DNA of 64,000 nt from Stieleria magnilauensis. Lineage in GTDB: Bacteria > Planctomycetota > Planctomycetia > Pirellulales > Pirellulaceae. The translations under genes and the position numbers were made by a program. This document shows positions 34,163 to 43,500 of this stretch, piece after piece. The stretch spans positions 6,112,394 through 6,176,393 of the forward strand of contig CP036432.1 in assembly GCA_007753675.1 (NCBI GenBank). The letters run 5' to 3'. The number at the start of each line of letters is the position of its first letter. Position 1 is the stretch's first letter. The notes under the pieces are model-generated. The model searched no databases. It saw nothing but the letters and a program-made list of their open reading frames with translations, and was not told the origin of the DNA.

Positions 34163-34217
34163 CCCGTAGGCTCGCGCCAAACGGCTGATCATCGTTTGAG
34201 ATCAGCCGGTTCGCGCC
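34163..34217 (+). repeat. GSRQTADH-type palindromic element, intergenic copy
   Basis: 55 bases beginning CCCGTAGGCTCGCGCC and ending AGCCGGTTCGCGCC. It is nearly identical to the copy inside the second PKS gene (51721-51774) and, in reverse complement, to two copies inside the first PKS gene. GGCTGAT and ATCAGCC are its inner arms. Confidence 0.8.
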
Positions 34218-34256
34218 AACGCGAGCGGCGCCCCTCCATGTCGATTCAGCGGTATT

Positions 34257-34628
34257 GGGCTCGCGCCCTTCCGCTAACGCGGAACGCTTGGCGGGTGTCG
34301 GGGAGACCGGAGGGCTCGCGCCCTTCCGCTAACAAGGAACGCTCGGCGGGCGTTGGAGAGACCGGAGAGGCTCGCGGGTTGTCGCTAACACGGAATGCCC
34401 GGCGGGTGTCGGAGAGATCGGAGGGCTCGCGCCCTTCCGCTAACAAAGGAACGCTCGGCGGGCGTTGGGGAGACCGGAGGGCTCGCGCCCTTCCGCTAAC
34501 AAGGAACGCTCGGCGGGTGCCGGGGAGACCGGAGGGCTCGCGCCCTTCCGCTAACACGGAATGCCCGGCGGGTGTCGGAGAGATCGGAGGGCTCGCGCCC
34601 TTCCGCTAACGCGGAACAACTGGCGGGA
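34257..34628. repeat. Tandem array of ~55-bp units
   Basis: About 6.7 head-to-tail copies of a 53-57 bp unit, each starting GGGCTCGCGCCCTTCCGC and containing CTAAC, GGAACGCTCGGCGGG and GGAGAxCGGA. Units begin near 34257, 34312, 34369, 34422, 34478, 34533 and 34588. They differ by a few bases, and no two neighbours are identical. Together with the element at 34163 it fills the 633-base gap between the membrane protein gene and dnaE2. Long open frames across it are translation of the repeat and are not genes. Confidence 0.85.
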
Positions 34629-34643
34629 AGCGTGTTCTAATTC

Positions 34644-37600
34644 TTAGCGGAAATCGCGGGTGCGGAGCTGCAGGCCGCTGACTTGGGAGGAGAGATCGGT
34701 GATGCGGCCGGTGATCACGTGGATGACGCCGCTGCGATTTTCCAGTTTTCCGTCGACGAGCCAGGCGTTGCTGGTCTTGGCGACTTTGAAAAATCGCTGC
34801 CAGACCTTGGGAAAAATCACCAGGTTGATCGAACCGGTTTCGTCTTCCAACGTGACGAAGGTGATGCCTTTGGCGGTACCGGGCCGCTGCCGCATCAACA
34901 CCAAGCCGGCGACGCGGACGTGGCGGCCGTCGCGAAGTTCGGGCAGTTGTGCGGAGGTCACGCAGCGGAGCCGATCGAGTTCGTCGCGGGCGAATGACAT
35001 CGGATGGGCCTTCAGACTCAGCCCCGTCGTGTTGTAATCCGCGTAGACTTCTTCCAGTGGTGACATCGGAACCAGGTCTTCGGGCAGTTCGTCATCGTCA
35101 TCCACGGCATCCAACAGCGGCGCCTCGCCGGGCTTGTTGGATTGACCGAGCGATTGCCAGATGGCGGCTCGGCGGTCTCCCGCGATGCTCGACAAGGCAT
35201 CGGCATCGGCGAGCAATGAGATCACCGCCTGGCCGATCCCGGCGCGTCTGGCAAGATCGGCGATGTCGCGAAACGGTCCAGATTGCTGCCGCGCCGCAAC
35301 GAGAGCGTCGGCGGCATCGGCGCGCAACCCGCGCACCGTGCTCAGCCCCAAGCGGATTGCCGGGCCGCTGCGGTTGGGATCGGGCTCGAGCGTCGATTCC
35401 CAGTCGCTTTGGTTGACATCGACCGAGCGAACTTGCACGCCGTGCTGCTTGGCATCGTTGATCAACTGTGCCGGTGCATAAAACCCCATCGGCTGGCTGT
35501 TGAGCAATGCGCAGCAGAAGGCGGCCGGATAATGGCATTTCAGATAGCACGAGGCGTAGACCAGCAGTGCGAAACTGGCGGCATGTGATTCGGGGAAACC
35601 GTATTCGCCGAAGCCGCGAATCTGGTTGAACACCTGCTCGGCAAATTTGCCCGTCAAACCGTTGGCCTTCATTCCGTCGAGCAGCTTGATCCGGAACTTG
35701 TCGATCACGCCGGGGCGCCGCCAGGCGGCCATCGCGCGGCGCAGTTGGTCGGCTTCGCCGGGGGTGAATCCCGCCGCGACGACGGCCAACCGCATCGCTT
35801 GTTCTTGAAAGATCGGGACGCCGAGTGTTCGTTTTAAAACGTCGCGGATCGCGTCGTTGGGGTAAACGACGGCATCGGGATTGTCACGGGCTTTCAAGAA
35901 CGGGTGAACCATGTCGCCTTGAATCGGGCCTGGCCGCACGATCGCGACTTCGATCACCAAGTCATAGAAACAACGCGGTCGCAAACGCGGCAACATGCTC
36001 ATCTGGGCGCGGCTTTCGATCTGAAAGACGCCCATCGTGTCGGCTCGACAGATCATGTCGTAGGTCGGTTTGTCGCCGTGTGGCAACGTGGAAAGCGACC
36101 AGGTCTCGCCATAGTGATCGGCCACCAAGTCAAAACAGCGATGGATCGCGGACAGCATCCCGAGGGCGAGCACGTCGACTTTGAGAATCCCCAACTCATC
36201 CAGATCGTCCTTGTCCCACTGGATCACCGTTCGTCCCGGCATGGCGGCGTTTTCGATCGGGCACAATTCACACAGCCGACCGGCCGACATCACCATGCCC
36301 CCGACGTGTTGGGAGAGGTGACGAGGGAACCCGACCAAGGTGCGAACGAGATAGCCGAATCGCTGTCCGATCGGAGATTCCGGGTCCAGGCCGCATTCGG
36401 CCATGCCGGTCGGCAACGCATCGTCGCTGTGATAGCTGCCGGCGATCTTGGACAGCGAATCGATCAGATCGGCCGACAGTCCGAGTGCTTTGCCGACTTC
36501 GCGAATCGCGCTCTTGCTGCGGTAGGTCGTGACGGTGGCCGTCATCCCCGCCCGGTCGCGGCCGTATTTTTCGTACAGGTACTGCAGCACCTCTTCGCGC
36601 CGTTGGTGTTCAAAGTCGACGTCGATGTCGGGTGCTTCGTTGCGTTCGCGGCTGATGAATCGCTCGAACAGCAAGTCGGTTTGACTGGGGTCGACGTTGG
36701 TGATTCCCAGGCAATAACAAACGGTTGAATTGGCGGCGCTGCCGCGGCCCTGGCACAAAATGTCTCGACTGCGGGCGAAGCGAACCATGTCCCAAACGGT
36801 CAAGAAATAGGCTTCGTAACGCAGCTCCGCGATCAGTTCAAATTCGTGCTTGAGCAGTTCGATCACGCGGTCGGGCACCGCGCCGGGCCAACGCTGCCGG
36901 GCCCCTTCCCAGGTCAGCCGTTTCAGGTGCTCCAGCAACGTCATGCCCGGCGGAGCGATCTCTTGCGGATACTCGTACCGCAATTCGTCCAGACTGAACG
37001 TGCACCGCTGGGCGATTTGCAGGGTACGCTCGATGGCTTCGGGAACGTCACGAAACAGTTCCTCGATTTCCGCGAGCGGGCGGAGATGGTGTTGGCTGTT
37101 GGCGAAACGCTGTTCGTGCACTTGGTCGATGGTCGTGCCGTTGCGGATGGCGGTCACGCAGTCGTGCATCAACATCCGATCGGCGGTGTGGTAGTGCACG
37201 TCTCCGGAGGCGACCAGGGGCACCCCGGACTGCAGGGACAGCGTGTGCATTTGCTTGATCGTCGCGCGGTCGTCGACGCCGTGGTGAAGCGAACACAGCA
37301 AGTACGCCGAGTCACCGAACTGTTGTCGAAACTCGCCGCGGAGGAATTCGAGATTCAACTCGGGACGTGCTTGGCGCGGATCGTTGTCAGGATCGCTGTC
37401 CGCCGCTGCGGAATCGTCGCCGCGGGCGGGTTCGCCGGCCGAGGAAAACGCTCCGGCGATCAAGCCTTCACTGAGTTCGACGATATCGGACCAGCTCAAC
37501 TCGCATTGCCCTTTTTCGCACCGCAGACGACCGCGTGAAAGCAGTCGGCAGAGGCGTCCATAGGCGGCCCGATCGGTCGGCCAGAGAACCATCGACGGCG

Positions 37601-37814
37601 CATCGATCGGGTGAACTTCGGCACCGACGATGTATTTGAAATCCAGGTCCCGCGCGGCGCCGAATCCACGCACCACACCGGCGAGGGTTTCCGAATCGGT
37701 CAGCGCGAGGGCGTCATACCCCAGCTCGGCCGCCCGGGTGACCAGTTCGTCCGGATGCGAGGCCCCGCACAGGAACGAAAAATTGCTTTTGCAGTGGAGT
37801 TCGACGTATCGCAT
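34644..37814 (-). CDS. dnaE2: Error-prone DNA polymerase III alpha subunit (DnaE2/ImuC)
   Basis: A 1056-residue protein. The N-terminal PHP domain starts RYVELHCKSNFSFLCGASHPDEL, the form typical of DnaE2, not of DnaE1. The polymerase core has GRGSAANSTVCYCLGIT and APDIDVDFEHQRREEVLQY, which carries catalytic Asp residues, and later MAAWRRPG and GFPESHAASFALLVYAS. The C-terminal OB fold has RVAGLVLMRQRPGTAKGITFVTLED. It does translesion synthesis, normally with ImuA and ImuB after DNA damage; neither partner gene is in the window. No LexA box could be assigned in the upstream repeat-filled region. Confidence 0.93.
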   Translation of the reverse strand: MRYVELHCKSNFSFLCGASHPDELVTRAAELGYDALALTDSETLAGVVRGFGAARDLDFKYIVGAEVHPIDAPSMVLWPTDRAAYGRLCRLLSRGRLRCEKGQCELSWSDIVELSEGLIAGAFSSAGEPARGDDSAAADSDPDNDPRQARPELNLEFLRGEFRQQFGDSAYLLCSLHHGVDDRATIKQMHTLSLQSGVPLVASGDVHYHTADRMLMHDCVTAIRNGTTIDQVHEQRFANSQHHLRPLAEIEELFRDVPEAIERTLQIAQRCTFSLDELRYEYPQEIAPPGMTLLEHLKRLTWEGARQRWPGAVPDRVIELLKHEFELIAELRYEAYFLTVWDMVRFARSRDILCQGRGSAANSTVCYCLGITNVDPSQTDLLFERFISRERNEAPDIDVDFEHQRREEVLQYLYEKYGRDRAGMTATVTTYRSKSAIREVGKALGLSADLIDSLSKIAGSYHSDDALPTGMAECGLDPESPIGQRFGYLVRTLVGFPRHLSQHVGGMVMSAGRLCELCPIENAAMPGRTVIQWDKDDLDELGILKVDVLALGMLSAIHRCFDLVADHYGETWSLSTLPHGDKPTYDMICRADTMGVFQIESRAQMSMLPRLRPRCFYDLVIEVAIVRPGPIQGDMVHPFLKARDNPDAVVYPNDAIRDVLKRTLGVPIFQEQAMRLAVVAAGFTPGEADQLRRAMAAWRRPGVIDKFRIKLLDGMKANGLTGKFAEQVFNQIRGFGEYGFPESHAASFALLVYASCYLKCHYPAAFCCALLNSQPMGFYAPAQLINDAKQHGVQVRSVDVNQSDWESTLEPDPNRSGPAIRLGLSTVRGLRADAADALVAARQQSGPFRDIADLARRAGIGQAVISLLADADALSSIAGDRRAAIWQSLGQSNKPGEAPLLDAVDDDDELPEDLVPMSPLEEVYADYNTTGLSLKAHPMSFARDELDRLRCVTSAQLPELRDGRHVRVAGLVLMRQRPGTAKGITFVTLEDETGSINLVIFPKVWQRFFKVAKTSNAWLVDGKLENRSGVIHVITGRITDLSSQVSGLQLRTRDFR

Positions 37815-37950
37815 GACGCAACGGTAGACGCCCGGCGGCGTTGGGGCAACGACCGGGCCGGCCCGGAGACGGCGGCGGAATCGTGGTGACGGGAATCGTT
37901 GCGAAAGGGTTCTTGATGGCGGAATGACGGAATGATTTGAAGTGGCAGAA

Positions 37951-38050
37951 TGATTCGGGGCAGAATGATGTTCTGACCGCTCGGATCGCGGAGCCAGAAT
38001 CAGACAGCTATCCCCATCATTCTGCTATCCCCATCATTCTGCCATCCCCG
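37951..38050. repeat. CATCATTCTG repeat cluster
   Basis: Two direct copies of CTATCCCCATCATTCTG starting at 38008 and 38025 face an inverted copy, GGGGCAGAATGATG, at 37957-37970. The arms can pair to a long stem. It fills most of the 290-base gap between dnaE2 and the exporter gene, both of which read on the - strand, so it separates their transcription units. Confidence 0.75.
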
Positions 38051-38104
38051 TCTCGCCACGGCCGCCCTCTGGCGACGGCAGCGACGAGGTTGAGCGACTC
38101 ATCG

Positions 38105-40309
38105 CTAGGTTTTTGCGTGACGGCGACACAGCAGTGCCGGCAACAACATCAAGTCCGCGACCAGGGCTGCGGTCAGTAGCAGGAACATCATCCAGGCGAA
38201 TCGACGGGTCGGTTCAAAGTCGCTGAGTGCGAACACGAGCAATCCCAATCCACACACGATCGTGGTTTGCGTGATCGCGCTGCCGCAGTGCTTGATCGTT
38301 TTGGCGACCGCATCTGCCGGTGGTGTGCCGCTGGCCGTTTCGCGACGGCAATAAAGCAGGAAATGGACGGTGTCGTCGACCGCGATTCCCAATGCGACGC
38401 TGGCCGTCATCATCACTCCGATATCCAGTGGCTGGTCCAGCCATCCCATCAGACCGAATAGCACACAAATCGGGAACACGTTGGGAATCATCGCGACCAG
38501 ACCGAGGCGCAGGCTGCCAAGCGCGACGATGATAACCACACCGATGACCAACATCGCCGTGAAGAAACTGCCGATCAAATCCCTGAGCAACATTTGCTGA
38601 GCGCTCTCGATCACCGGCATCACGCCCGTCACCGTCACCGCGACATCCAGCCGGTCGACCGAGCCTTGATCGATGACGGCTTGGTGGGCGGCGGCCAAAT
38701 CCGATAGGTAAGCCGACGCGTCGACGTGTTCAAATGCCGGCACACGCGTGGTGATCCTCCAGAGCTGCGCGTCCGCCGTTTCGCGCAAGTAACCCAATTC
38801 CGCCAACCGGACGCGATCCCGTTGGAACCGTTTCGTGATCACGCTCCGACGCAGCGAAGCGCGCAAGCTGTTGGATGTCGGCAACGACGGCAAAAACGTC
38901 AGCGCCGACGTCGCGCCGCGAGCCGGCGGTTGACTGGCCGCGGAGGCATGGATCTCGCGGATCAGCCGCAGCCGATCGAACAACGTCAACGACGACGCAG
39001 CGTCAAATCGGACGACCGTCTCCACCGGGATCAACGGTACGACCTCGGATTCCAACCAACGGTGATCTTGGATGACCGGATGGTCGGCCGTCAGCAGATC
39101 GAACACTTCGACGGTGGTCCGCAACCGGGTCAGCCCCAGCGCCGCGAGCGTCATGATCGAGAGGCCGGCGACGGCAACCAGTGAACGGCGCCGGACCACG
39201 ACGGAGGCCAACGCGGCCAACAAAGTTCCCGTCCAGCCTGACCGGTCCCGCCGGGCTTGGGGCCAACGCTGAAGCACGCCGGGAAGCGTCAGCAGCATCA
39301 GCAGCGTGGTCAGCAAGACACACCCCGCCGAGATCAACGCGAATTGCCGCACCGCCGAGATCTCGCTGACCAACAGGGACAGCAGTCCTGCGGCGGTTGT
39401 CGTCGCTGACAACAGACACGGTTTCCAACCGATGTTCAACATCCGTTCCGCCGCCCCGTCCACACCGTGCGCGTTGACTTCATCGCGGTAGTAGTTGCAC
39501 AGATGAATGCCGGTCGATGCGGAAAGAACGAACACCAGCGGCGACATCACCACGAACACCGCGTTCATGTTGCGTCCGGTGAAGTGGACCAGCGAGAGCG
39601 CCAGTTGTTCGCCGAAGAACCCGACGCCCAAAACCAACAAGATCATCCGCCAGGAACGCAGGAACAGACAGCACAGCAGAACAATCACTGCAGTCGACGG
39701 CAGCGAAAGCCAGAGCATTGAATCCACACTCGCGTCATCGATCGCTTGGCCGATCACCGGGGTTCCCCCCAGGTGATACTCATCGGCGGAAAGTTCGAGA
39801 TCGTTTTGCAACACGGACCGGATCATGTTGATAGCCGAATCGCGGCGGACCGCCCCGTTGGCCGTCAACACCGCGATCGCGCAACTCACATCGCGGGGGC
39901 CGATCAACGACCCGCGGAGACGCTCGATCGCGCGCTCACGACTCAGTTCCAGCGGCGGCGATTGCAGTGCGGCGACCGACGAACGGCTGGACAGCACGCG
40001 ATCAAACAGTGCCTCGGGGTGGACGTTTGCGTGTCCGCCGTCGGCGTGCGAGAGCGCCGCGACAAACTGGTCCAACCGCGGGTCGTCGACGGTGCAGCCT
40101 TGCCAGGAGACCAGGATGACGTCGTGCGTGCGAAAGTCGTTGACGAACTGGAAAAACTGGCGCCGATCTTCGCTGTCCGGCGGAATCCACATGACCGGCG
40201 AGTTGAACATCGCCTCCAAACTGCGGCCGGCCCCGATGACGACGAGCGGTGCGAGGACGAGCATCAACCCCAGCGCGATCAGACTGCGACGAAAAAGAGT
40301 CAAACGCAT
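38105..40309 (-). CDS. RND/MMPL-family exporter-like protein
   Basis: A 734-residue membrane protein. Layout is that of an RND half-pair: one N-terminal membrane segment (LIALGLMLVLAPLVVIGAG), a periplasmic domain, five segments (including AVIVLLCCLFLRSWRMILLVLG and ATTTAAGLLSLLVSEISAVRQFALI), a second periplasmic domain, then five more (including GVMMTASVALGIAVDDTVHFLLYC and TTIVCGLGLLVFALSDF). AVDDTVHFLL is the usual RND signature near the functional Asp. MMPL-like proteins move lipids, hopanoids or sterols. It diverges from the PKS operon (start-to-start gap 212 bases), so export of that product is a fair inference. Confidence 0.8.
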   Translation of the reverse strand: MRLTLFRRSLIALGLMLVLAPLVVIGAGRSLEAMFNSPVMWIPPDSEDRRQFFQFVNDFRTHDVILVSWQGCTVDDPRLDQFVAALSHADGGHANVHPEALFDRVLSSRSSVAALQSPPLELSRERAIERLRGSLIGPRDVSCAIAVLTANGAVRRDSAINMIRSVLQNDLELSADEYHLGGTPVIGQAIDDASVDSMLWLSLPSTAVIVLLCCLFLRSWRMILLVLGVGFFGEQLALSLVHFTGRNMNAVFVVMSPLVFVLSASTGIHLCNYYRDEVNAHGVDGAAERMLNIGWKPCLLSATTTAAGLLSLLVSEISAVRQFALISAGCVLLTTLLMLLTLPGVLQRWPQARRDRSGWTGTLLAALASVVVRRRSLVAVAGLSIMTLAALGLTRLRTTVEVFDLLTADHPVIQDHRWLESEVVPLIPVETVVRFDAASSLTLFDRLRLIREIHASAASQPPARGATSALTFLPSLPTSNSLRASLRRSVITKRFQRDRVRLAELGYLRETADAQLWRITTRVPAFEHVDASAYLSDLAAAHQAVIDQGSVDRLDVAVTVTGVMPVIESAQQMLLRDLIGSFFTAMLVIGVVIIVALGSLRLGLVAMIPNVFPICVLFGLMGWLDQPLDIGVMMTASVALGIAVDDTVHFLLYCRRETASGTPPADAVAKTIKHCGSAITQTTIVCGLGLLVFALSDFEPTRRFAWMMFLLLTAALVADLMLLPALLCRRHAKT

Positions 40310-40521
40310 TGCGGGGCTGGAGGGGGCTGGACGAGACGGTGTAACGCATCGGCGGCGATGAAACGACGTGTACGCCCGTGATTTTAGCGTCGCTGGCTCG
40401 AGCAGGAGCGGACGGTGATCGGACGGTGACCTTACAACGCGCCGTCAAGAATTCTCATTGACGCGACCTGCCCCCCCATTACTATGGAGGCCAAATTCGC
40501 TCGCAGACACACCGAGAGCCC

Positions 40522-43500
40522 ATGCAGACGTCGTCGCCAATCAAGCCAATCGCGTTGGTCGGCATGGCGTGTCGGCTGCCAGGGGCCGATGATCTGGACG
40601 GCTATTGGAGGGTGATTCGCGATGGCGTCGCGACCGCTCGGCCGCTTCCACAAGCTCGTTTCGACCGATCGCTGTACTTTGATCCGCGAAGGGGCATCCC
40701 CAATCGCTCCTACTGCGACATCGGGTGTTTGGTCAATGAAAACGCCCGTGGCCGGCACTTCGACTCGCTACCCGCATCGGTTCATGCCTGTCCCGAAGTG
40801 GCTTACCGGACGTTGTGCGATGTGGCGGCGGAGGCCTTGGACGATGCCGGAGTCGAACTTTGCCCGTCCGAGCGACGCTGCGGCGGCGTCTACCTGGGAC
40901 ACTCCCGGAGTAGCGGCTTGGCGGGCGATCTGGCCTATGGGACTTGCATCGCACAGTCGGCTCGGTTGCTCGGCGATGTGGAATCGTTTCGCGCGTTGAA
41001 CGTCGATCATGCGCGGGTGATCGACGAACTGGTCACGGAAGTGCGTCGAGACATGCCGCATCGAGACGAACAGGGGCGTCCCACCTTGGGTCCACACGCG
41101 GCCTCCGCGATGTTGGCGGACACTTTTGCGATGGGCGGTCCCTGCATGACGTTCAATTCCGCCTGTGCGTCGTCGCTGAGCGCTCTCCATCACGCGGTAT
41201 TGGCATTGCAGCAGGGTCGCATCGAGATGGCGCTGGTCGGCGGGGCGTCGGTCTGTCATTTCGAAACCCTGGTGATGTTCTCCCAGGCTCAGTCGCTGAG
41301 CAGCGTGATGTCCCGCCCGTTCGACGAGGATGCCGACGGTCTGGTCGTCGGCGAAGGCTACGCGGTGGTGATCCTAAAAACGCTTGAGCAGGCGGTCCGC
41401 GACGGCGATAGGATTCACGGGGTCATACGTGGCATCGGGGTCTCGTCCGATGGCAAAGGCAAGAGCCTGTGGGCGCCGCGCAAGGAAGGCCAGATCGTCG
41501 CCATCCGCCGGGCCTATGGCGATGAGCTGAAGATCGGAAATCTACAATACATCGAAGCGCACGCCACATCCACTCAGCTCGGTGATGCCACGGAAGCCAC
41601 GGCGTTGGCGGAGGCGTTGAGACTTCCGGCCGACCGTCGGATTCCGATCGGCAGCGTCAAAGCGAATATCGGTCACACGCTGGAGACCGCTGGTCTGGCG
41701 GGGCTGATCAAAGCCGTGCTCTGCATGCGTCACCAGACGATCGCACCGGCGGTCAACGTCCGTCAGTTGAACCAGTCGATCGACTGGGGATCGCTGCCCT
41801 TCTATGTGCCGATGCAAGCCGAGCACTGGCCCGAGCCGGCCGATGGCATGCCGCGTCGCGCCGCCGTCAACGCGTTCGGCATCGGCGGTTTGAATGTCCA
41901 CGTGGTCCTGGAACAGTTCGTCGGCGACGGATCCCAGGCGGCGATGCATGCCGGTGTGGATGCCACGCAAGCGACCGAACGTCGGCAACCCATCGACAAC
42001 GTCTACCGCACGGGGCCATCCTGCAGTGACGCCATCGCCGTGATCGGACGCGGCACAGTGTTGCCAGGCGCGTTGAACGTCGGTGCGTTTGCCAAGTTGT
42101 TGGTCAGCGGAGACGACCCCAAGGGGCCGATCCCCCAGCATCGCCTCGATCCCGAGATCTACCTCGATCCCTCCCAGCCCAGACATTGGCACTGCTTGAA
42201 CAACCTGGCGGGGGTCGTGCGGGGATTTCAATACGATTGGCGCAAGCACAAGATTCCGCCCAAGCAGATCGCCCACGCCAACCCGCTGCAGTTCATGATC
42301 TTGGATGCGGTCGACCAGGCCTTCAGTGAAGCCGGATTAGACCGTGAAGTGACCGATCGCATCGGCGTGGTGGTCGGTTCGCCGTTCGGCGGCGAGTTCG
42401 CAACCCAGTTGCTGATGGGATTGCGATTGCCCGAATTCCAACGTCGTCTGACGCGTTTGCTATGCCGGCTCGGGTGCGATCCCCGGCAGTGCGAAGCGGT
42501 CAGCCGGCAGTATGCCGAAACGCTGATCCAGGCGCTGCCGGCGCTGCTGGACGAAACCGGCAGCTTTACCAGCAGCAGTCTGGCGTCACGAATCACCAAA
42601 TCGTTCAACCTGATGGGCGGGGGCGTCGCCGTCGACGCCGGCAATTGTTCGTCCGCGGCGGCATTGATGTGCTGCGTCGATCAACTCGCCAGCGGTGCCT
42701 GCGACATGATGGTCTGCGTCGGCGGGCAGGAAGACCTCAGTGCGACCTTTCTGGAGCGGCTGGGGTTGACCGGTCTGCTCGCCAAGGGGGCGCCCCGATC
42801 GCCGCTGGACGCCGCGTCCGGAGGGTTGGTGCCGGCGGAGGGTTGTGGGGCGTTGCTGTTGATGCGGCTGGCCGACGCAAAACGACAAAAACGCAAGGTT
42901 TTGGGTATCATCCAAGGGGTGGGGGTCGCCACCGCCGACAGCCCGTCCGACGCGTCCGAACGCGCGGTCGACGACGCGTTGCGGCGGACGACGCGTCAGG
43001 GCCAATCACTCGCAGCGGGTGACGTCGCGCGGATCGAAACCACATCGGTCGCCTGTCAACGGCGAACCGCAGAGGAATTGGATGGGATCTACCACGCCTA
43101 CGCCGAACTCGCCCGGCAACGTCCCATTTCCCTCGATTGTCTGATGGCACAAACTGGTCACCTCGGAGCCGCCTCGGCGATCGCCGCGCTGATCAAGTCG
43201 ACTCTGGAACTTCAACAACTGAAAACAACGGCCACGTTCGGACTGACGCGTGCGTTGCCGTTGATCGAATCCACCCCGCTGTTCGACGTCGCATCCCAGC
43301 CCCGTCCGCTGGAAGCGTCCGACCACAGCGGCCGCCTCGTCACCGCTGTTCACAACGCCGAACGTCGAACCGCCTATCACATCCTTCTCCAACGAGATGC
43401 GAAAGTGCATGCTCCCAGCAAACCCCAGGCCCCAGTGACCGCCGACGCCTCGTACGATTCCCGCGTCGTCGACGGCATCACCATCGTCGACGCAACGCAA

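Noticed and set aside
34067-34609. 180-codon frame across the 55-bp repeats
   Set aside because: Its product only repeats the translated unit; it is a by-product of the tandem array.
34257-34628. Possible CRISPR array
   Set aside because: Units are contiguous ~55-bp repeats without unique spacers, and no cas gene is near.
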